DNA of 64,000 nt from a bacterium (GTDB taxonomy: Bacteria > Sysuimicrobiota > Sysuimicrobiia > Sysuimicrobiales > Segetimicrobiaceae). Location of the stretch: the NCBI GenBank assembly GCA_035307765.1, contig DATGHU010000025.1, forward strand, positions 1 to 64,000. Reading direction: 5' to 3'. The notes beneath the pieces are model-generated. The model was not told the DNA's origin, did not search any database, and saw only the letters and a list, made by a program, of their open reading frames with translations. The translations under genes were made by a program, and so were the position numbers. Below are positions 35,935-46,600 of this stretch, in pieces (position 1 is the first letter of the stretch; every line of letters starts with the position of its first letter).

Positions 35935-36881
35935 GCGCGGTACGCTCCGCCCCAGCCCTCCCCCTCTCGCGGGCGTCCGGCGTGCCGCGGCGGGTGGAGA
36001 CCGGGTGGCACCGCACGGTGCGCCGGTTTCGGAAGAACCCGCTGTCCGTGCTCGGCGGGCTGATCGTGGTGCTTTTTGCGCTGGTCGCCCTGCTGGCCCC
36101 GGTCCTGGCGCACCCGACCGAGCGGAATCCCTACATGATCCCCCACTCCGGGTACTCCAGCGATCCGCGCCCGCCCGGGCCGGGACACCCCTTCGGCACC
36201 ACCGAGGAGCAGTTCGACCTGTACTACGGGGTGATCTGGGGGGCGCGCACCGCGTTCGTCGTCGCGCTGACGGTGGTGGCGACGGCCGTGGTCACGGCGC
36301 TGATCCTGGGCAGCGTCAGCGGGTACTACGGCGGGCCCGCGGACGAGCTGGTGATGCGGATTACCGACATCTTCCTGGCATTCCCCGGGCTGATCCTGGC
36401 CGTGGTGATCGTGGCGGTGCTGGGGCAGAGCGTCCGGAACGCGGTCATCGCCATCGCCGTGGTGGAGTGGCCGACCTACACCCGCCTCCTGCGGGGCGAG
36501 TTTCTCCGGGTGCGCGACATCGAATACGTGCAGGCCGCCCAGGCCCTGGGGGGTGGCGACTTCCACATCATCACCCGCCACGTGATTCCCAACACCATCT
36601 ATCCGATGTTGATCCTGGCCTCGTTGAACATGGGGGGCATCGTCATCACCTTCGCCGCCCTCTCCTTCTTGGGCCTCGGCGCGCCCCCCGGCTACGCCGA
36701 CTGGGGGCAGCTGATCAACCTGTCCCACAACTGGATCGCGGGAACGGCCGGCGACCCCTTCACGTACTGGTACACCCTCATCGTCCCGGGGACCGCGATC
36801 TTCCTGTTCGTCCTGGGATGGAACCTCCTCGGGGACGCCTTCCGCGACATTTTCGATCCCCACCTTCAGGGGAGCCGGTAG
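35931..36881 (+). CDS. Peptide-type ABC transporter permease (DppC/OppC family) 2
   Basis: A 316-residue protein from TTG 35931, which overlaps the preceding stop; GTG 35982 is an alternative that trims a variable leader. The N-terminal helix is LSVLGGLIVVLFALVALLAPV, then HPFGTTEEQFDLYYGVIWGAR replaces the usual GTDxxGRD box. The EAA loop is VRDIEYVQAAQALGGGDFHI. The end is NLLGDAFRDIFDPHLQG, the family end. Without the long insert seen in the first OppC-type gene, it has ordinary length. Confidence 0.92.
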   Translation: MSAVRSAPALPLSRASGVPRRVETGWHRTVRRFRKNPLSVLGGLIVVLFALVALLAPVLAHPTERNPYMIPHSGYSSDPRPPGPGHPFGTTEEQFDLYYGVIWGARTAFVVALTVVATAVVTALILGSVSGYYGGPADELVMRITDIFLAFPGLILAVVIVAVLGQSVRNAVIAIAVVEWPTYTRLLRGEFLRVRDIEYVQAAQALGGGDFHIITRHVIPNTIYPMLILASLNMGGIVITFAALSFLGLGAPPGYADWGQLINLSHNWIAGTAGDPFTYWYTLIVPGTAIFLFVLGWNLLGDAFRDIFDPHLQGSR

Positions 36882-36928
36882 CCGCCCATCCAGGGAACCC
36901 GTTCCTCCTGACCGAACACGGTCTCCAT

Positions 36929-36955
36929 GGGCGAGGCCCGTCCGCGGGCTCGCCC
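36929..36955. repeat. Hairpin before binding protein 3
   Basis: An 11-bp stem with one bulged G and a TCCG tetraloop (36929-36940 with 36945-36955), in the 101-base gap between permease 2 and binding protein 3. It is a third GC hairpin at a binding-protein boundary in this locus. Confidence 0.5.
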
Positions 36956-36982
36956 GTCCATCTGCCAGAGGAGGGGGAGGAG

Positions 36983-38756
36983 ATGCACACGGTACCATGG
37001 ATCCGGCGCACGACCGCCGTGGCCGCCGCGGTGCTCCTGATCGGCGCACTGAGCGTGGTCACCGTTCGCGGCGCGGGGGAGCCGGTGAAAAATCCGGGGA
37101 CGTTCGTCGAGCTGCAGTTTGGGGATGTGAGCAGCCTCGATCCCGATCTCGCCTACGACATCTACTCCGCCGAACCGATCTGGCCCAACGTCTACGAGAC
37201 GCTGATCACGTACAGCGGGTCGTCGCTCGACAAGTTTCAACCGATGCTGGCGACCGAAGTGCCGAGCCTGGCCAACCACCTGATCAGCCCGGACGGGCTC
37301 ACCTACACCTTTCCGATCCGGAAGGGCGTCCACTTTCACGACGGGTCGGTGATGACCCCCGATGACGTCGTCTACTCGATCCGGCGGTTTCTGCTCCAGG
37401 ACAGGCCGGCGGACCGGCGTGGCTCCTGCTCAGCCCGCTCTTGGGGATCGACAGCACCCGCGACGACAAGGGGAAGATCCAGGTGGCCTTCGCCGACGTC
37501 GCGCGGGCGGTGAGCGCCAAGGGCGACGACGTCGTCATCCACCTGAAGAAGCCCTTCGCGCCGTTCCTGACGATCATCGCCGCCTGGGGAGGCGTGATGC
37601 CGCGCGCCTGGGCGGCGGCGCACGGGGATTGGGACGGCAGCGCGGGGACGTGGCAGAAGTACAACAACCCCAAGACCGAGGACCGCTACGCCTTCGACCA
37701 CATGGACGGCACGGGGCCCTTCAAGCTCGATCACTGGGACCGCCAGGCCAAAGAAGTCCTCCTCGTCCGGAACGACAGCTACTGGCGACTCCCGCCGCGC
37801 TCGAGCGGGTCGTGATCCAGTCGGTGGCGGAGTTCACCGCCCGGCGCCTGCAGCTGCAGCAGGGCGACGCCGACCTGGTCGTCGCCTCGCTGAACCAGGA
37901 GAACCAGCTGCGCGGCCTGCCGGGCACGGTGATCGAAGACAACCTCCCCCAGATCGCCGTCCAGACGCTGCAGTTCAACGTCAAGATCAACACCGAGGCC
38001 AACCCGGACGCGGGCAGCGGCCGCCTGGACGGCGCGGGGATCCCGCCGGACTTCTTCGCCGACATCCACGTGCGGCGGGGATTCGCCTATGCCTTCGACT
38101 ACGCCGCGAACCTGAACGGGGCCTACGCCGGCAAGGGCGTCCTGCCCCACGGCCCGATCGTGCAGGGGCTGCTGGGGTTCGACCCCACGATCCCGGTGTA
38201 CACGACGAGCCGCGAGAAGGCCGTCGCCGAGTTCAAGGAGGCGATGGGGGGCAAGGTCTGGGACACCGGGTTCAAGCTCACGATCCCGTACACCGCCGGG
38301 AACACCGCGCGGCAGGTGGGGGCGCAGATCGTCAAGGACACGGCCGAGGCGATCAACCCCAAGTTCCAGATCGCGTCCCGGCCGGTGCCGTCCAGCGCCC
38401 TGACTGACCTCCTCTTCAGCCACAAGGGGACGATGTACTTCCTGGGCTGGTTCGCCGATTATCCGGACCCGCACGACTTCGCGCAGCCGTTTCTGTCGGC
38501 GAACGGGTACTTCCCGGTCCGGGGTGGGTACCGGAATCCCGAGGCGGACCGGCTGATCGACCAGGCCGTCGGCACCGCCGACCCGGAGAAGCGAAAGGCC
38601 CTCTACAAGCAGCTCTCCATGATCGCCTACAACGATGTTCCGTACCTGTTCCTCGTCCAGCCCGTCACCTACTACGCGATGCGCTCGTGGGTGCACGGCT
38701 GGTACTACAACCCGATCTACCCGGGGCAGTACTTCTACACGATCAGCAAGCGCTGA
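36983..38756 (+). pseudogene. Peptide-type substrate-binding protein 3, two frameshifts
   Basis: ATG 36983 after GGGGGAGG starts a signal peptide and a family 5 binding protein that follows binding protein 2 throughout. Near 37403 the frame slips (after LLQD, one base is missing before GPAWLLLSPLLG), and near 37789 it slips again (between NDSYWR and TPAALERVV). Both look like single-base deletions. Apart from these, all landmarks remain, including MDGTGPFKLDHWDRQ and HVRRGFAYAFDYAANL, and no internal stops occur in the joined frame of about 590 codons. Either the gene is very recently broken or the assembly has indel errors; the clean rest of the frame favours the latter or a young lesion. 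If intact it would be a periplasmic peptide-binding protein. Confidence 0.85.
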
Positions 38757-38780
38757 CCCGCCGGGCGTTCTCCGATGAGT

Positions 38781-38815
38781 CCGCGGGGCGGCCCGATGCT
38801 TGAGCCGCCCCGCGG
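38781..38815. terminator. Terminator-like hairpin ending the transport locus
   Basis: A perfect 12-bp stem (38781-38792 with 38804-38815) and an 11-base loop, 24 bases after the binding protein 3 stop. There is no T tract. The right arm overlaps the -35 of the gatC promoter. Confidence 0.65.
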
Positions 38816-38829
38816 CGCTGTGCTACGAT
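38800..38829 (+). promoter_or_regulatory. Promoter of gatCAB
   Basis: TTGAGC at 38800-38805, an 18-base spacer ending TGC, and TACGAT at 38824-38829. The same hexamers and TGC occur in the tRNA-Leu promoter. Transcription would start about 28 bases before the gatC ATG. Confidence 0.65.
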
Positions 38830-38863
38830 GACACCGGATGGACGATTGGGGGGCATCGCAGCG

Positions 38864-39154
38864 ATGATCGATGATCGGACCGTGGCGCGTGTCGCCCGAC
38901 TCAGCCGGCTGGAGCTCTCCGCGGAGGAACGCGATCGGTTTCGCGCGCAGCTCGGGCAGATCCTCGAGTACGTGCAGTCGCTCGACGCCCTCGATGTGAG
39001 AAACGTCCCGCCGACCGCGCACGTGCAGGCGGCGGTCAACGTCCTGCGCGATGACGTCGCCGCTCCCTCCCTCGATCAACGCGCGGCGCTCGCGAACGCC
39101 CCCGCCGAGGAGGACGGCTACTTCGTCGTTCCGCCGGTGATCACCGAGGAATGA
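38864..39154 (+). CDS. gatC: Asp-tRNA(Asn)/Glu-tRNA(Gln) amidotransferase subunit C
   Basis: ATG 38864 gives 96 residues beginning [18 protein letters not shown], the usual GatC opening; the in-frame ATG at 38828 would start before the likely transcript. The helical hairpin ([20 protein letters not shown]) and the C-terminal belt ([20 protein letters not shown] ... GYFVVPPVI) that wraps GatA and GatB are present. GatCAB amidates mischarged Glu-tRNA(Gln) and Asp-tRNA(Asn). Its stop overlaps the gatA start by four bases. Confidence 0.95.
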   Translation: MIDDRTVARVARLSRLELSAEERDRFRAQLGQILEYVQSLDALDVRNVPPTAHVQAAVNVLRDDVAAPSLDQRAALANAPAEEDGYFVVPPVITEE

Positions 39155-40638
39155 GCACAGCGCCCGGTCTCGCCGACCGGTCGGCCTGGGAGCTGCGCGA
39201 CCTGTACCGGCGGCGGGAAACCTCCCCGACGGAGGTGGTGCGCGCCCTCCTCGACCGCATCGCCGCGGAGGAGCCGCGCCTGCATGCCTATCTGTCCGTG
39301 GACCGCGAGACCTCGCTGGCCGATGCCGCGCGGTGGGACGCCGCCGCCGGCGCGGAGGACGCGCCGCCGCTGGCCGGGATCCCGGTGGCGATCAAGGACA
39401 ACATCTGTACGCGCGGCTGGCCGACGACCTGCGCCTCGCGCACGCTGGAGCGGTTCCGGCCCCCCTACGACGCGACCGTTGTGGCGCGGCTGCGCCGGGC
39501 CGGCGCGATCCTGGTGGGGAAGGTCAACCTCGACGAGTTCGCGATGGGCAGCAGCACCGAGTACTCCGCCTTCGGGCCGACCCGCAATCCCTGGGATCCC
39601 ACTCGGGTCCCGGGGGGCACGAGCGGGGGCCCGGCGGCGGCGGTGGCGGCGGGGGAGGCCACGCTGGCGCTCGGGTCGGACACCGGCGGGAGCATCCGCC
39701 AGCCCGCGGCGTTCTGCGGCGTGGTCGGGCTCAAACCGACCTACGGCCGGGTCTCGCGGTACGGGCTGGTCGCGTTCGCGTCGTCCCTCGATCAGATCGG
39801 TCCGCTTGCCCGCGATGTGCGCGACGCCGCGCTCCTGCTTCAGGTGATCGCGGGGCACGATCCGGCCGACGCCACCTCCGCCCGGGTCGAGGTGACACCC
39901 TACCTGGAGCGGCTGACCGGGGAGATCCGCGGGAAGCGCCTGGGCGTGGTGCGCGAGTTCTTCGCCGAGGGCCTCGATCCGGCGGTCGGCGCAACCGTCC
40001 GCGAGGCGATCGCGACCTGCCGCCGCCTCGGCGCGGTGTGCGAAGACGTCTCGCTGCGCCTCGCCGCCTCCGCGCTGCCGGCCTACTACATCATCGCGCC
40101 CGCCGAGGCGAGCAGCAACCTGGCGCGGTACGCCGGCGTTCACTACGGGCACCGGTCGGCGGAGGCCCGCGATCTCGAGACGCTCTATTCGCGGACCCGG
40201 CGGGAGGGGTTCGGCGCGGAAGTCAAACGGCGGATCATGCTTGGCACCTACGCGCTCTCCGCCGGGTACTACGAGGCGTTCTACCTCCGCGCCCAGCGCG
40301 TCCGGACGCTGATCCGCCAGGACTTCGAGGCGGCCTTCGCCCGGTTCGACGCGCTGATCGGCCCGGTCGCGCCCACCACGGCGTTCCGGCTGGGGGAGAA
40401 GGTCGACGATCCGCTGCAGATGTACCTGTCCGACATCTACACCGTGCCGCTGAATCTCGCCGGGATCCCGGGGATCTCGGTGCCCTGCGGGTTCGTCGGC
40501 GGGCTCCCGGTGGGGCTGCAGGTGATCGGCCGACCCTTCGACGAGGAGACGATCCTGAACGTGGCCTACGCCTTCGAGCGGGCCACGCCGTTTCACACCG
40601 CGCGGCCCCCACAGGCCGGCGGCCAGTCTCGGTCATGA
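39151..40638 (+). CDS. gatA: Glu-tRNA(Gln) amidotransferase subunit A
   Basis: The glutaminase subunit, which releases ammonia for transfer to the tRNA-bound amino acid. The 495-residue product has the amidase triad Lys 82 (VAIKDNIC), cis-Ser 158 (PGGTSGG) and nucleophile Ser 181 ([11 protein letters not shown]). The usual serine after TSGG is a proline here (TSGGPAAAV). The rest follows the family through [18 protein letters not shown]-like and [19 protein letters not shown] segments. It is coupled to gatC by ATGA. An 81-base gap, with a ribosome site, leads to gatB. Confidence 0.96.
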   Translation: MSTAPGLADRSAWELRDLYRRRETSPTEVVRALLDRIAAEEPRLHAYLSVDRETSLADAARWDAAAGAEDAPPLAGIPVAIKDNICTRGWPTTCASRTLERFRPPYDATVVARLRRAGAILVGKVNLDEFAMGSSTEYSAFGPTRNPWDPTRVPGGTSGGPAAAVAAGEATLALGSDTGGSIRQPAAFCGVVGLKPTYGRVSRYGLVAFASSLDQIGPLARDVRDAALLLQVIAGHDPADATSARVEVTPYLERLTGEIRGKRLGVVREFFAEGLDPAVGATVREAIATCRRLGAVCEDVSLRLAASALPAYYIIAPAEASSNLARYAGVHYGHRSAEARDLETLYSRTRREGFGAEVKRRIMLGTYALSAGYYEAFYLRAQRVRTLIRQDFEAAFARFDALIGPVAPTTAFRLGEKVDDPLQMYLSDIYTVPLNLAGIPGISVPCGFVGGLPVGLQVIGRPFDEETILNVAYAFERATPFHTARPPQAGGQSRS

Positions 40639-40719
40639 CTCCCCGGTCAACGCCGCCCGCCGGCGGGTGGCGGCGCGTCGGGTGGGCCCTCGCCCCGATG
40701 CCCGGGAGGCGGTAGCGGC

Positions 40720-42162
40720 ATGGGCGCGAGGTACGAGACGGTCATCGGCCTGGAAGTGCACGTCCAGCTCAGCACGGCCAGCAAGATGTTCTGCGCCTGC
40801 GCCGTGGCGTTCGGCGGGCCGCCGAACACGCTGACCTGCCCCGTATGCCTCGGTCTCCCCGGATCGCTCCCCGTCCTGAACCGCCGCGCCGTCGAGTTCG
40901 GGATCCGGACGGCGCTGGCGCTGGGGTGCGCCATCCACCCGGAGAGCCAGTTCCACCGCAAAAACTACTACTATCCGGACCTGCCGAAAAACTATCAGAT
41001 CTCGCAGTACGAATACAAGGACCATCCGCCGCTCGCGACCGGGGGGGTGCTCCGCGTCTCCGCGGGGGGAGACACCCGGACGGTCGGCATCCGGCGCGTG
41101 CACCTTGAGGAGGACACGGGCAAGCTCGTGCACGCCGAGGGGCGCAGCCTCGTGGACTACAACCGGTCGGGGACCCCGCTGATGGAGGTCGTCACCGAGC
41201 CCGATCTCCGCTCCCCCGACGAGGCGCGGTCCTTTCTCGGCCACCTGCGGGCGACGCTGCAGTTCGCCGAGGTGACGAGCGGACGCCTGGAGGAGGGCAC
41301 ATTTCGCTGCGACGCCAACCTCTCGCTCCGCCTTCCGGACGGCCCGCACGGAACCCGGACGGAGGTCAAGAACATGAACTCTCTCCGCTCCGTGGAACGG
41401 GCCCTGCGGTTCGAGGAGGCGCGGCAGCGGCAGGTACTGGAGCAGGGGGGATCGATCACTCAGGAAACGCGCCACTGGGACGAGGACCGGGAGATCACCT
41501 TCGCCTCTCGCGAAAAGGAAGAGGCGCAGGACTACCGGTACTTCCCGGAGCCGGACCTGGTCCCCCTCCGCGTCGACGCGGCGTGGGTGGATCGCGTCCG
41601 CGCCGAGCTTCCCGAACTCCCCGAGGCACGCCGCCGCCGCTACGTCGACGTCCTCGGCCTGCCGGAGCACGATGCCACGGTGCTCACCGCGACCCGGGCG
41701 ATGGCCGAGTTCTTTGAGCGCACCGCCGAGGCGTTTCCGCACCCGAAGGTGGTGAGCAACTGGCTGATCGGCGACGTGGCCGCCTACCTCAACGTCGTGG
41801 GGCGCGAGATCGACGAGGTCCCGATCCGCCCCGAGTCGCTCGCCGGGTTGCTGGCGCTGATGGACGCCGGCACGGTGAGCGGACGGTCGGCGAAAGAGGT
41901 GCTGGAAGAGATGCTGCGCACCGGCCGCCCCGCGGACGCCATCGTCGCCGAACGGGGGCTGGTGCAGATCAGCGATGAAGCGATGCTGGCCCGGGTCGTG
42001 CAGGACGTGATCGCCGAGCACCCGGGACCGGTGGCCGATGTCCGCGCGGGCAAGGTGCAGGCGCTGACCTTTCTGGTGGGACAGGTCATGAAGAAGACCC
42101 GCGGCCGGGCCAACCCCTCGCTGGCCAACCGGCTGATCCGGGAGCAGTTGCGTGCCGGGTAG
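40720..42162 (+). CDS. gatB: Asp/Glu-tRNA amidotransferase subunit B
   Basis: The kinase and tRNA-binding subunit of GatCAB. The 480 residues open with YETVIGLEVHVQL and the zinc site CACAVAFGGPPNTLTCPVC (Cys 25, 27, 40, 43). NYYYPDLPKNYQISQYEY and HLEEDTGKLVH form the active site. The C-terminal GatB/YqeY tail domain (about 335-480) binds tRNA. Length and order are normal. The end overlaps the next start by 11 bases. Confidence 0.97.
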   Translation: MGARYETVIGLEVHVQLSTASKMFCACAVAFGGPPNTLTCPVCLGLPGSLPVLNRRAVEFGIRTALALGCAIHPESQFHRKNYYYPDLPKNYQISQYEYKDHPPLATGGVLRVSAGGDTRTVGIRRVHLEEDTGKLVHAEGRSLVDYNRSGTPLMEVVTEPDLRSPDEARSFLGHLRATLQFAEVTSGRLEEGTFRCDANLSLRLPDGPHGTRTEVKNMNSLRSVERALRFEEARQRQVLEQGGSITQETRHWDEDREITFASREKEEAQDYRYFPEPDLVPLRVDAAWVDRVRAELPELPEARRRRYVDVLGLPEHDATVLTATRAMAEFFERTAEAFPHPKVVSNWLIGDVAAYLNVVGREIDEVPIRPESLAGLLALMDAGTVSGRSAKEVLEEMLRTGRPADAIVAERGLVQISDEAMLARVVQDVIAEHPGPVADVRAGKVQALTFLVGQVMKKTRGRANPSLANRLIREQLRAG

Positions 42163-43552
42163 CCCGGGCGTACCTCGGAGCCCTCGACCGCCGCGGCGTC
42201 CACCTCGGCGTCGCCGGCGGTCGCGCGCCGGCCCCCGCCTGGCCAGGGGTGAGAAGCTCGTGGTTCGGTTCACGCGGATGGGCCCCGACGGCGAGGCGAT
42301 TGCGAACGTCTCGGGGCGCGACCTCGCCGTTCCCTATGCCGCGCCCGGTGAAGAGGCCCGCGTCCGGGTTCAGAGCGTCCGGCGCGGCCAGGCGCGGGGG
42401 CAACTCATCGCCCTGCGGGTGGTCTCCCCCCGCGTGGTGCCTCCGCGATGCCCCCACTTCGGCCGCTGCGGCGGCTGCCAGTGGCAGCACCTCGAGTACC
42501 GCGCGCAGCTGGAGCAGAAGGCCGCGCTCGTGCGCGCCGCGCTCGGGCGCACCGGCGTGCCGCCCCACCTCGTCTCCCCGGCGATCGGATGGGAGCCCCC
42601 CTGGGCGTTTCGTACCCACCTCGAGGCCGCCGTCGGCACGCGCGAGACCAAGCCGGTGCTCGGGTTCTCGAGCTGGGGCGGGGGCCGGATCATCGAAATC
42701 CAGCAGTGCCCGGTGCAGCACCCGGGGAACGTCTCCGCCCTCCATGCCCTGCGGGAGGCCTGGGAGCCGCTCCACCCGCTGGCGGGCGTCCTCCGCGGTC
42801 TGCTCAGCCGGACGGGCGCCGCCACGGGGGAGGTCCTGGCCGGGGTCTCCGCGGTCCGGCGGCTGTCGCCGGCCGAGCGCCTCCTGATCGTGCGGGCGCT
42901 GCTCGACCGGATCCCGCACTTGGTGGGGCTGATGGAAGTGAGGGCCCCGCGCGGCCACCTCCTGGCAGGCCGGCGGGCCGACCTCCTCTGGGGGCGGCCG
43001 TACGTGGCGGACGAGGTGGCCGGTGTGCGGTTCCACATCCCCCTGCTGGCGGAGTTTCCGGTGAACGCCCTGAGTCTGCCCGGGGTGATCGAGCTGGTCC
43101 TGGCTGAACTCGACGCTTCGTCCGCCGACACCGTGGTGGAGCCGGACGCCGGGATCGGCGCCTACACGTGTCACCTGGCGCTGGCCGCGGGGCGCGTCGT
43201 CGCGGTGACCGAAGCGGCGCAGCTGGATGCCGCGTGGGCGAACGCCCGCCTGAACCGCCTGACGAACTGCTATTTTTATACGCGCGATCCGGCGCGGGCG
43301 CTCGGAAAGCTGGCCGGCGCGCACCTGGCCTTTCTTCATCCCACGGGCGGTGGGATCGCCCCGGGGCTTCTCCGCGCGCTGAGGGCGGCGGGGGTGCGAC
43401 GCGTCGTCTACCTGGGACGGGCCCTCCGCGCGCTGGAGCGCGACGTTGCGGCGCTGGCGCGCGATGGCTACCGGGTTCTCGCCGTGCGGCCGATCGATCT
43501 CAGCCCGCACACGAGCCGCGTCCACGCGCTGGTCACGGCGTCTGCGGCATGA
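42152..43552 (+). CDS. RlmD/TrmA-like TRAM and Fe-S protein lacking catalytic residues
   Basis: The 466-residue protein has the layout of class I RNA 5-methyluridine methyltransferases: a basic N-terminal tail, a TRAM RNA-binding domain (about 34-92), a four-cysteine iron-sulfur site (Cys 100, 106, 109, 186), a central domain, and a Rossmann methyltransferase domain (about 325-466). The catalytic parts are altered. The Cys of the VSCNP motif is replaced (VVYLGRALRALERD, Arg 423), and the DPPR box reads HPTGGG (396-401). The FxQxN motif reads EFPVN, and the C-terminal base Glu of HVE is His 458. The frame is intact and the flanking pattern (RVLAVRPIDLSPHT) is conserved, so this is a maintained protein that probably binds RNA without methylating it. 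Confidence 0.85.
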   Translation: MPGSPGVPRSPRPPRRPPRRRRRSRAGPRLARGEKLVVRFTRMGPDGEAIANVSGRDLAVPYAAPGEEARVRVQSVRRGQARGQLIALRVVSPRVVPPRCPHFGRCGGCQWQHLEYRAQLEQKAALVRAALGRTGVPPHLVSPAIGWEPPWAFRTHLEAAVGTRETKPVLGFSSWGGGRIIEIQQCPVQHPGNVSALHALREAWEPLHPLAGVLRGLLSRTGAATGEVLAGVSAVRRLSPAERLLIVRALLDRIPHLVGLMEVRAPRGHLLAGRRADLLWGRPYVADEVAGVRFHIPLLAEFPVNALSLPGVIELVLAELDASSADTVVEPDAGIGAYTCHLALAAGRVVAVTEAAQLDAAWANARLNRLTNCYFYTRDPARALGKLAGAHLAFLHPTGGGIAPGLLRALRAAGVRRVVYLGRALRALERDVAALARDGYRVLAVRPIDLSPHTSRVHALVTASAA

Positions 43553-43635
43553 TCCGCGCCCGCTCTCGAACGCAGGACTTGCCCTCCAGGGATCGAACCC
43601 CCTAGGGGTCGTAAGGCGCCGGAGGCACCGTCTGC

Positions 43636-46600
43636 ATGCCCGCTGAGTTCGTCCACTGCCACCTCCACAGCGAATACTCCCTGCTCGATGGTGAAAGTCG
43701 GATCGCTGCCCTGATGCAGCGGGCCCAGGAGTTGGGGATCCCCGCGCTGGCGCTGACGGATCACGGCGCGATGTACGGGGCGATCGAGTTCTACCAAGAG
43801 GCCAGGGCGCACGACATCACCCCGATCATCGGGGTCGAAGCGTACGTCGCTCCCCGGCGGATGATCGACCGCGACCCCAAGCTCGACGCGTCGGCCTTCC
43901 ACCTCGTGCTGCTGGCGGCGAACCTCGAAGGGTACCGGAACCTGCTCAAGCTCACGACCGCCGCCCACCTCGACGGCTTTTACTACAAGCCGCGCATCGA
44001 CCGGGAGCTGCTGAGCCGCTACGCTGGCGGGCTGATCGGCCTGTCGGGATGCCTCCAGGGGGAGGTGCCGCGGGCCCTGCTGCGCGGCGACGGCGCGGCG
44101 GCGGCCGAGATCGCGGCGACCTACCGCGATATCTTCGGTCCCGGAAACTTTTACCTGGAGGTCCAGGACCACGGGCTCCCCGACCAGCGGACGCTGATCC
44201 ACGGCATCACGCCGCTCGCCCGCGACCTCGGCCTGCCCCTGGTGGCGACCAATGACGTCCACTACGTCACGCGGGACGAGGCGGACGCCCAGGACGTCCT
44301 GATGTGCATTCAGATGGGGCTGGCGCTCGATCAGAAGGACAAGCCCCGGATGGGGGAGACCCCCGAGTTTTACCTGAAGAGCCCCGCGGAGATGGCGGCG
44401 CGGTTTGCCGAGCTGCCCGAGGCGCTCGCGAACACGCTGGCGATCGCGGAGCGCTGCCGGCTGGAGATCGAGACCGGCCAACTGAAGCTGCCGCTCTTCC
44501 CCGTGCCGGAGGGCGAGACGGCGGACTCCTATCTGCGCCGGCTCTGCGAGGCCGGGATCCGGCGGATCTACGGTCAGCTCACCCCGACGCTCGGGGAGCG
44601 GCTGGACTACGAGCTGGGCATCATCGCCAAGATGGGCTACGCCGCCTACTTCCTCATCGTGCAGGACTTCGTCAACTTTGCCCGCCGCGGCGGCATCTTC
44701 ACCACGGTGCGGGGGTCCGCCGCCGGGAGCCTGGTCCTGTATGCCTGCGGCGTCACCGATGTCGACCCGATCGCCTACCGGCTGCCCTTCGACCGCTTCC
44801 TCAACCTGGAGCGGTACACGATGCCGGACATCGACGTCGATTTCATGGACAGCCGCCGCGACGAGGTGATCAAGTATGTGATGGACAAGTACGGCGCCGA
44901 CCGCGTGGCGCAGATCATCACCTTCGGGACGATGGGCGCCCGCGCCGCCATCCGGGACGTCGGCCGGGTGATGGGGCTGCCCTACGGAGACGTCGACCGC
45001 ATCGCCAAGCTGATCCCGGGCCCCTTCGTGACGCTGAAGGAGGCGCTGGAGGCGGAGCCGGAGCTGCGGGCGGCCGCGCAGGACAACGCCCAGGTCCGCC
45101 GGTTGCTGGACCTGGCCCAAAAGCTCGAAGGCGTCGCCCGCCACGCCAGCACCCACGCCGCCGGGGTGATCATCTCCCGCGATCCCCTCATCGACCAGGT
45201 CCCGCTGCAGCGCGCGACCAAAGGGGACCTCGTGATGACGCAGTTCGACATGAACAGCGTCGCCGCGATCGGCCTGCTGAAAATGGATTTCCTCGGGCTG
45301 ACGAACCTGACGATCCTCGATAGCGCCATCCGGATCATCCGCGAGACCCGGGGGGTGGAGATCGACCTTCAGCAGGTCGCGCTCGACGACCAGCCCACCT
45401 ATGCGCTGCTGTCCTCGGGCGAGACGACCGGCATCTTCCAGCTGGAGGGTCGCGGCATTCGGCGGTACCTCAAGGACCTGCGGCCGGACCGGATCGAGGA
45501 CGTGATGGCGATGGTCGCGCTCTTCCGCCCCGGCCCGATGGCGAACATCCCGTCGTACATCCGGCGGAAGCACGGCCAGGAACCGGTGACCTACCTCCAC
45601 CCGCTGCTCGAGCCGGTGCTCAAGGATACCTACGGGGTGATGGTCTATCAGGAAGATATCATGACCGTCGCCCAGGCGGTGGCGGGCTACACGCTGGCCG
45701 AAGCCGATGTGCTCTGCTATGCCATCCGCAAGAAGATCAAGGATCGCCTGCTCGCCCAGCGGGAGAAGTTCGTCCGCGGCGCCCGGCAGAAAGGGGTGCC
45801 CGCGAGGATCGTCGACCAGATCTTCGAGCAGTTCGAGCCGTTCGCCCGCTACGGGTTCAACCGCGCGCACGCCGCCTGCTACGGGCTGATCGCCTACTAC
45901 ACGGCTTATCTCAAGGCGCACTACTCGGCCGAGTACATGACCGCGGTGATGACCAGCGACGCCGGCAACACGGAAAAGGTGGCGGAGGCCGTCGCGGAGT
46001 GCCACCGCATGGGCATCCGCATCCTCCCCCCCGACGTGAACACCAGCGCGGCGTCGTTTACGGTCGAGGGCGACGCGATCCGGTTCGGGCTGGCCGCGGT
46101 CCGCAACGTCGGCCTCGGCGCCGTGGAGTCGATGATCGCCGCGCGGACCTCTGAGCGGTTCGCCAGCCTGACCGATTTCTGCTCGCGGGTCGACACGCGG
46201 CAGGTCAACCAGCGGGTCGTCGCCAGCCTGGTCAAGGCGGGTGCGCTGGATTCGCTGGGGACCTCGCGGGCCCAGATGCTGCAGACGCTCGACGACACGA
46301 TGGACCAGGCCCAGCGTGCCCAACGGGTCCGGCTGCAGGGTCAGACCGGGCTGTTCGACCTCGGGGTGGGGGAGGCTCCCGCCCCGCCGGGGCCGGAGGC
46401 CGGGGAGGAGTTCAGCCGGGACGAGCTGCTGACGATGGAAAAGGAGATGCTCGGCCTCTACATCTCCGATCATCCGCTCACCCGCTGGCAGCCGGTGCTG
46501 GACCAGCGGGTCACCGTCCAGCTGGGGCAGCTGCTCGACCTCCCCGATCACAAAGAGGTCGTCGTGGGCGGGCTGGTCAGCGTGATGAAGCGGACGATCA

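Noticed and set aside
43570-43620. A minus-strand tRNA suggested by GGTTCGATCCC-like sequence before dnaE
   Set aside because: The T stem has only about three pairs, and no acceptor, anticodon or D arm can be drawn around it.
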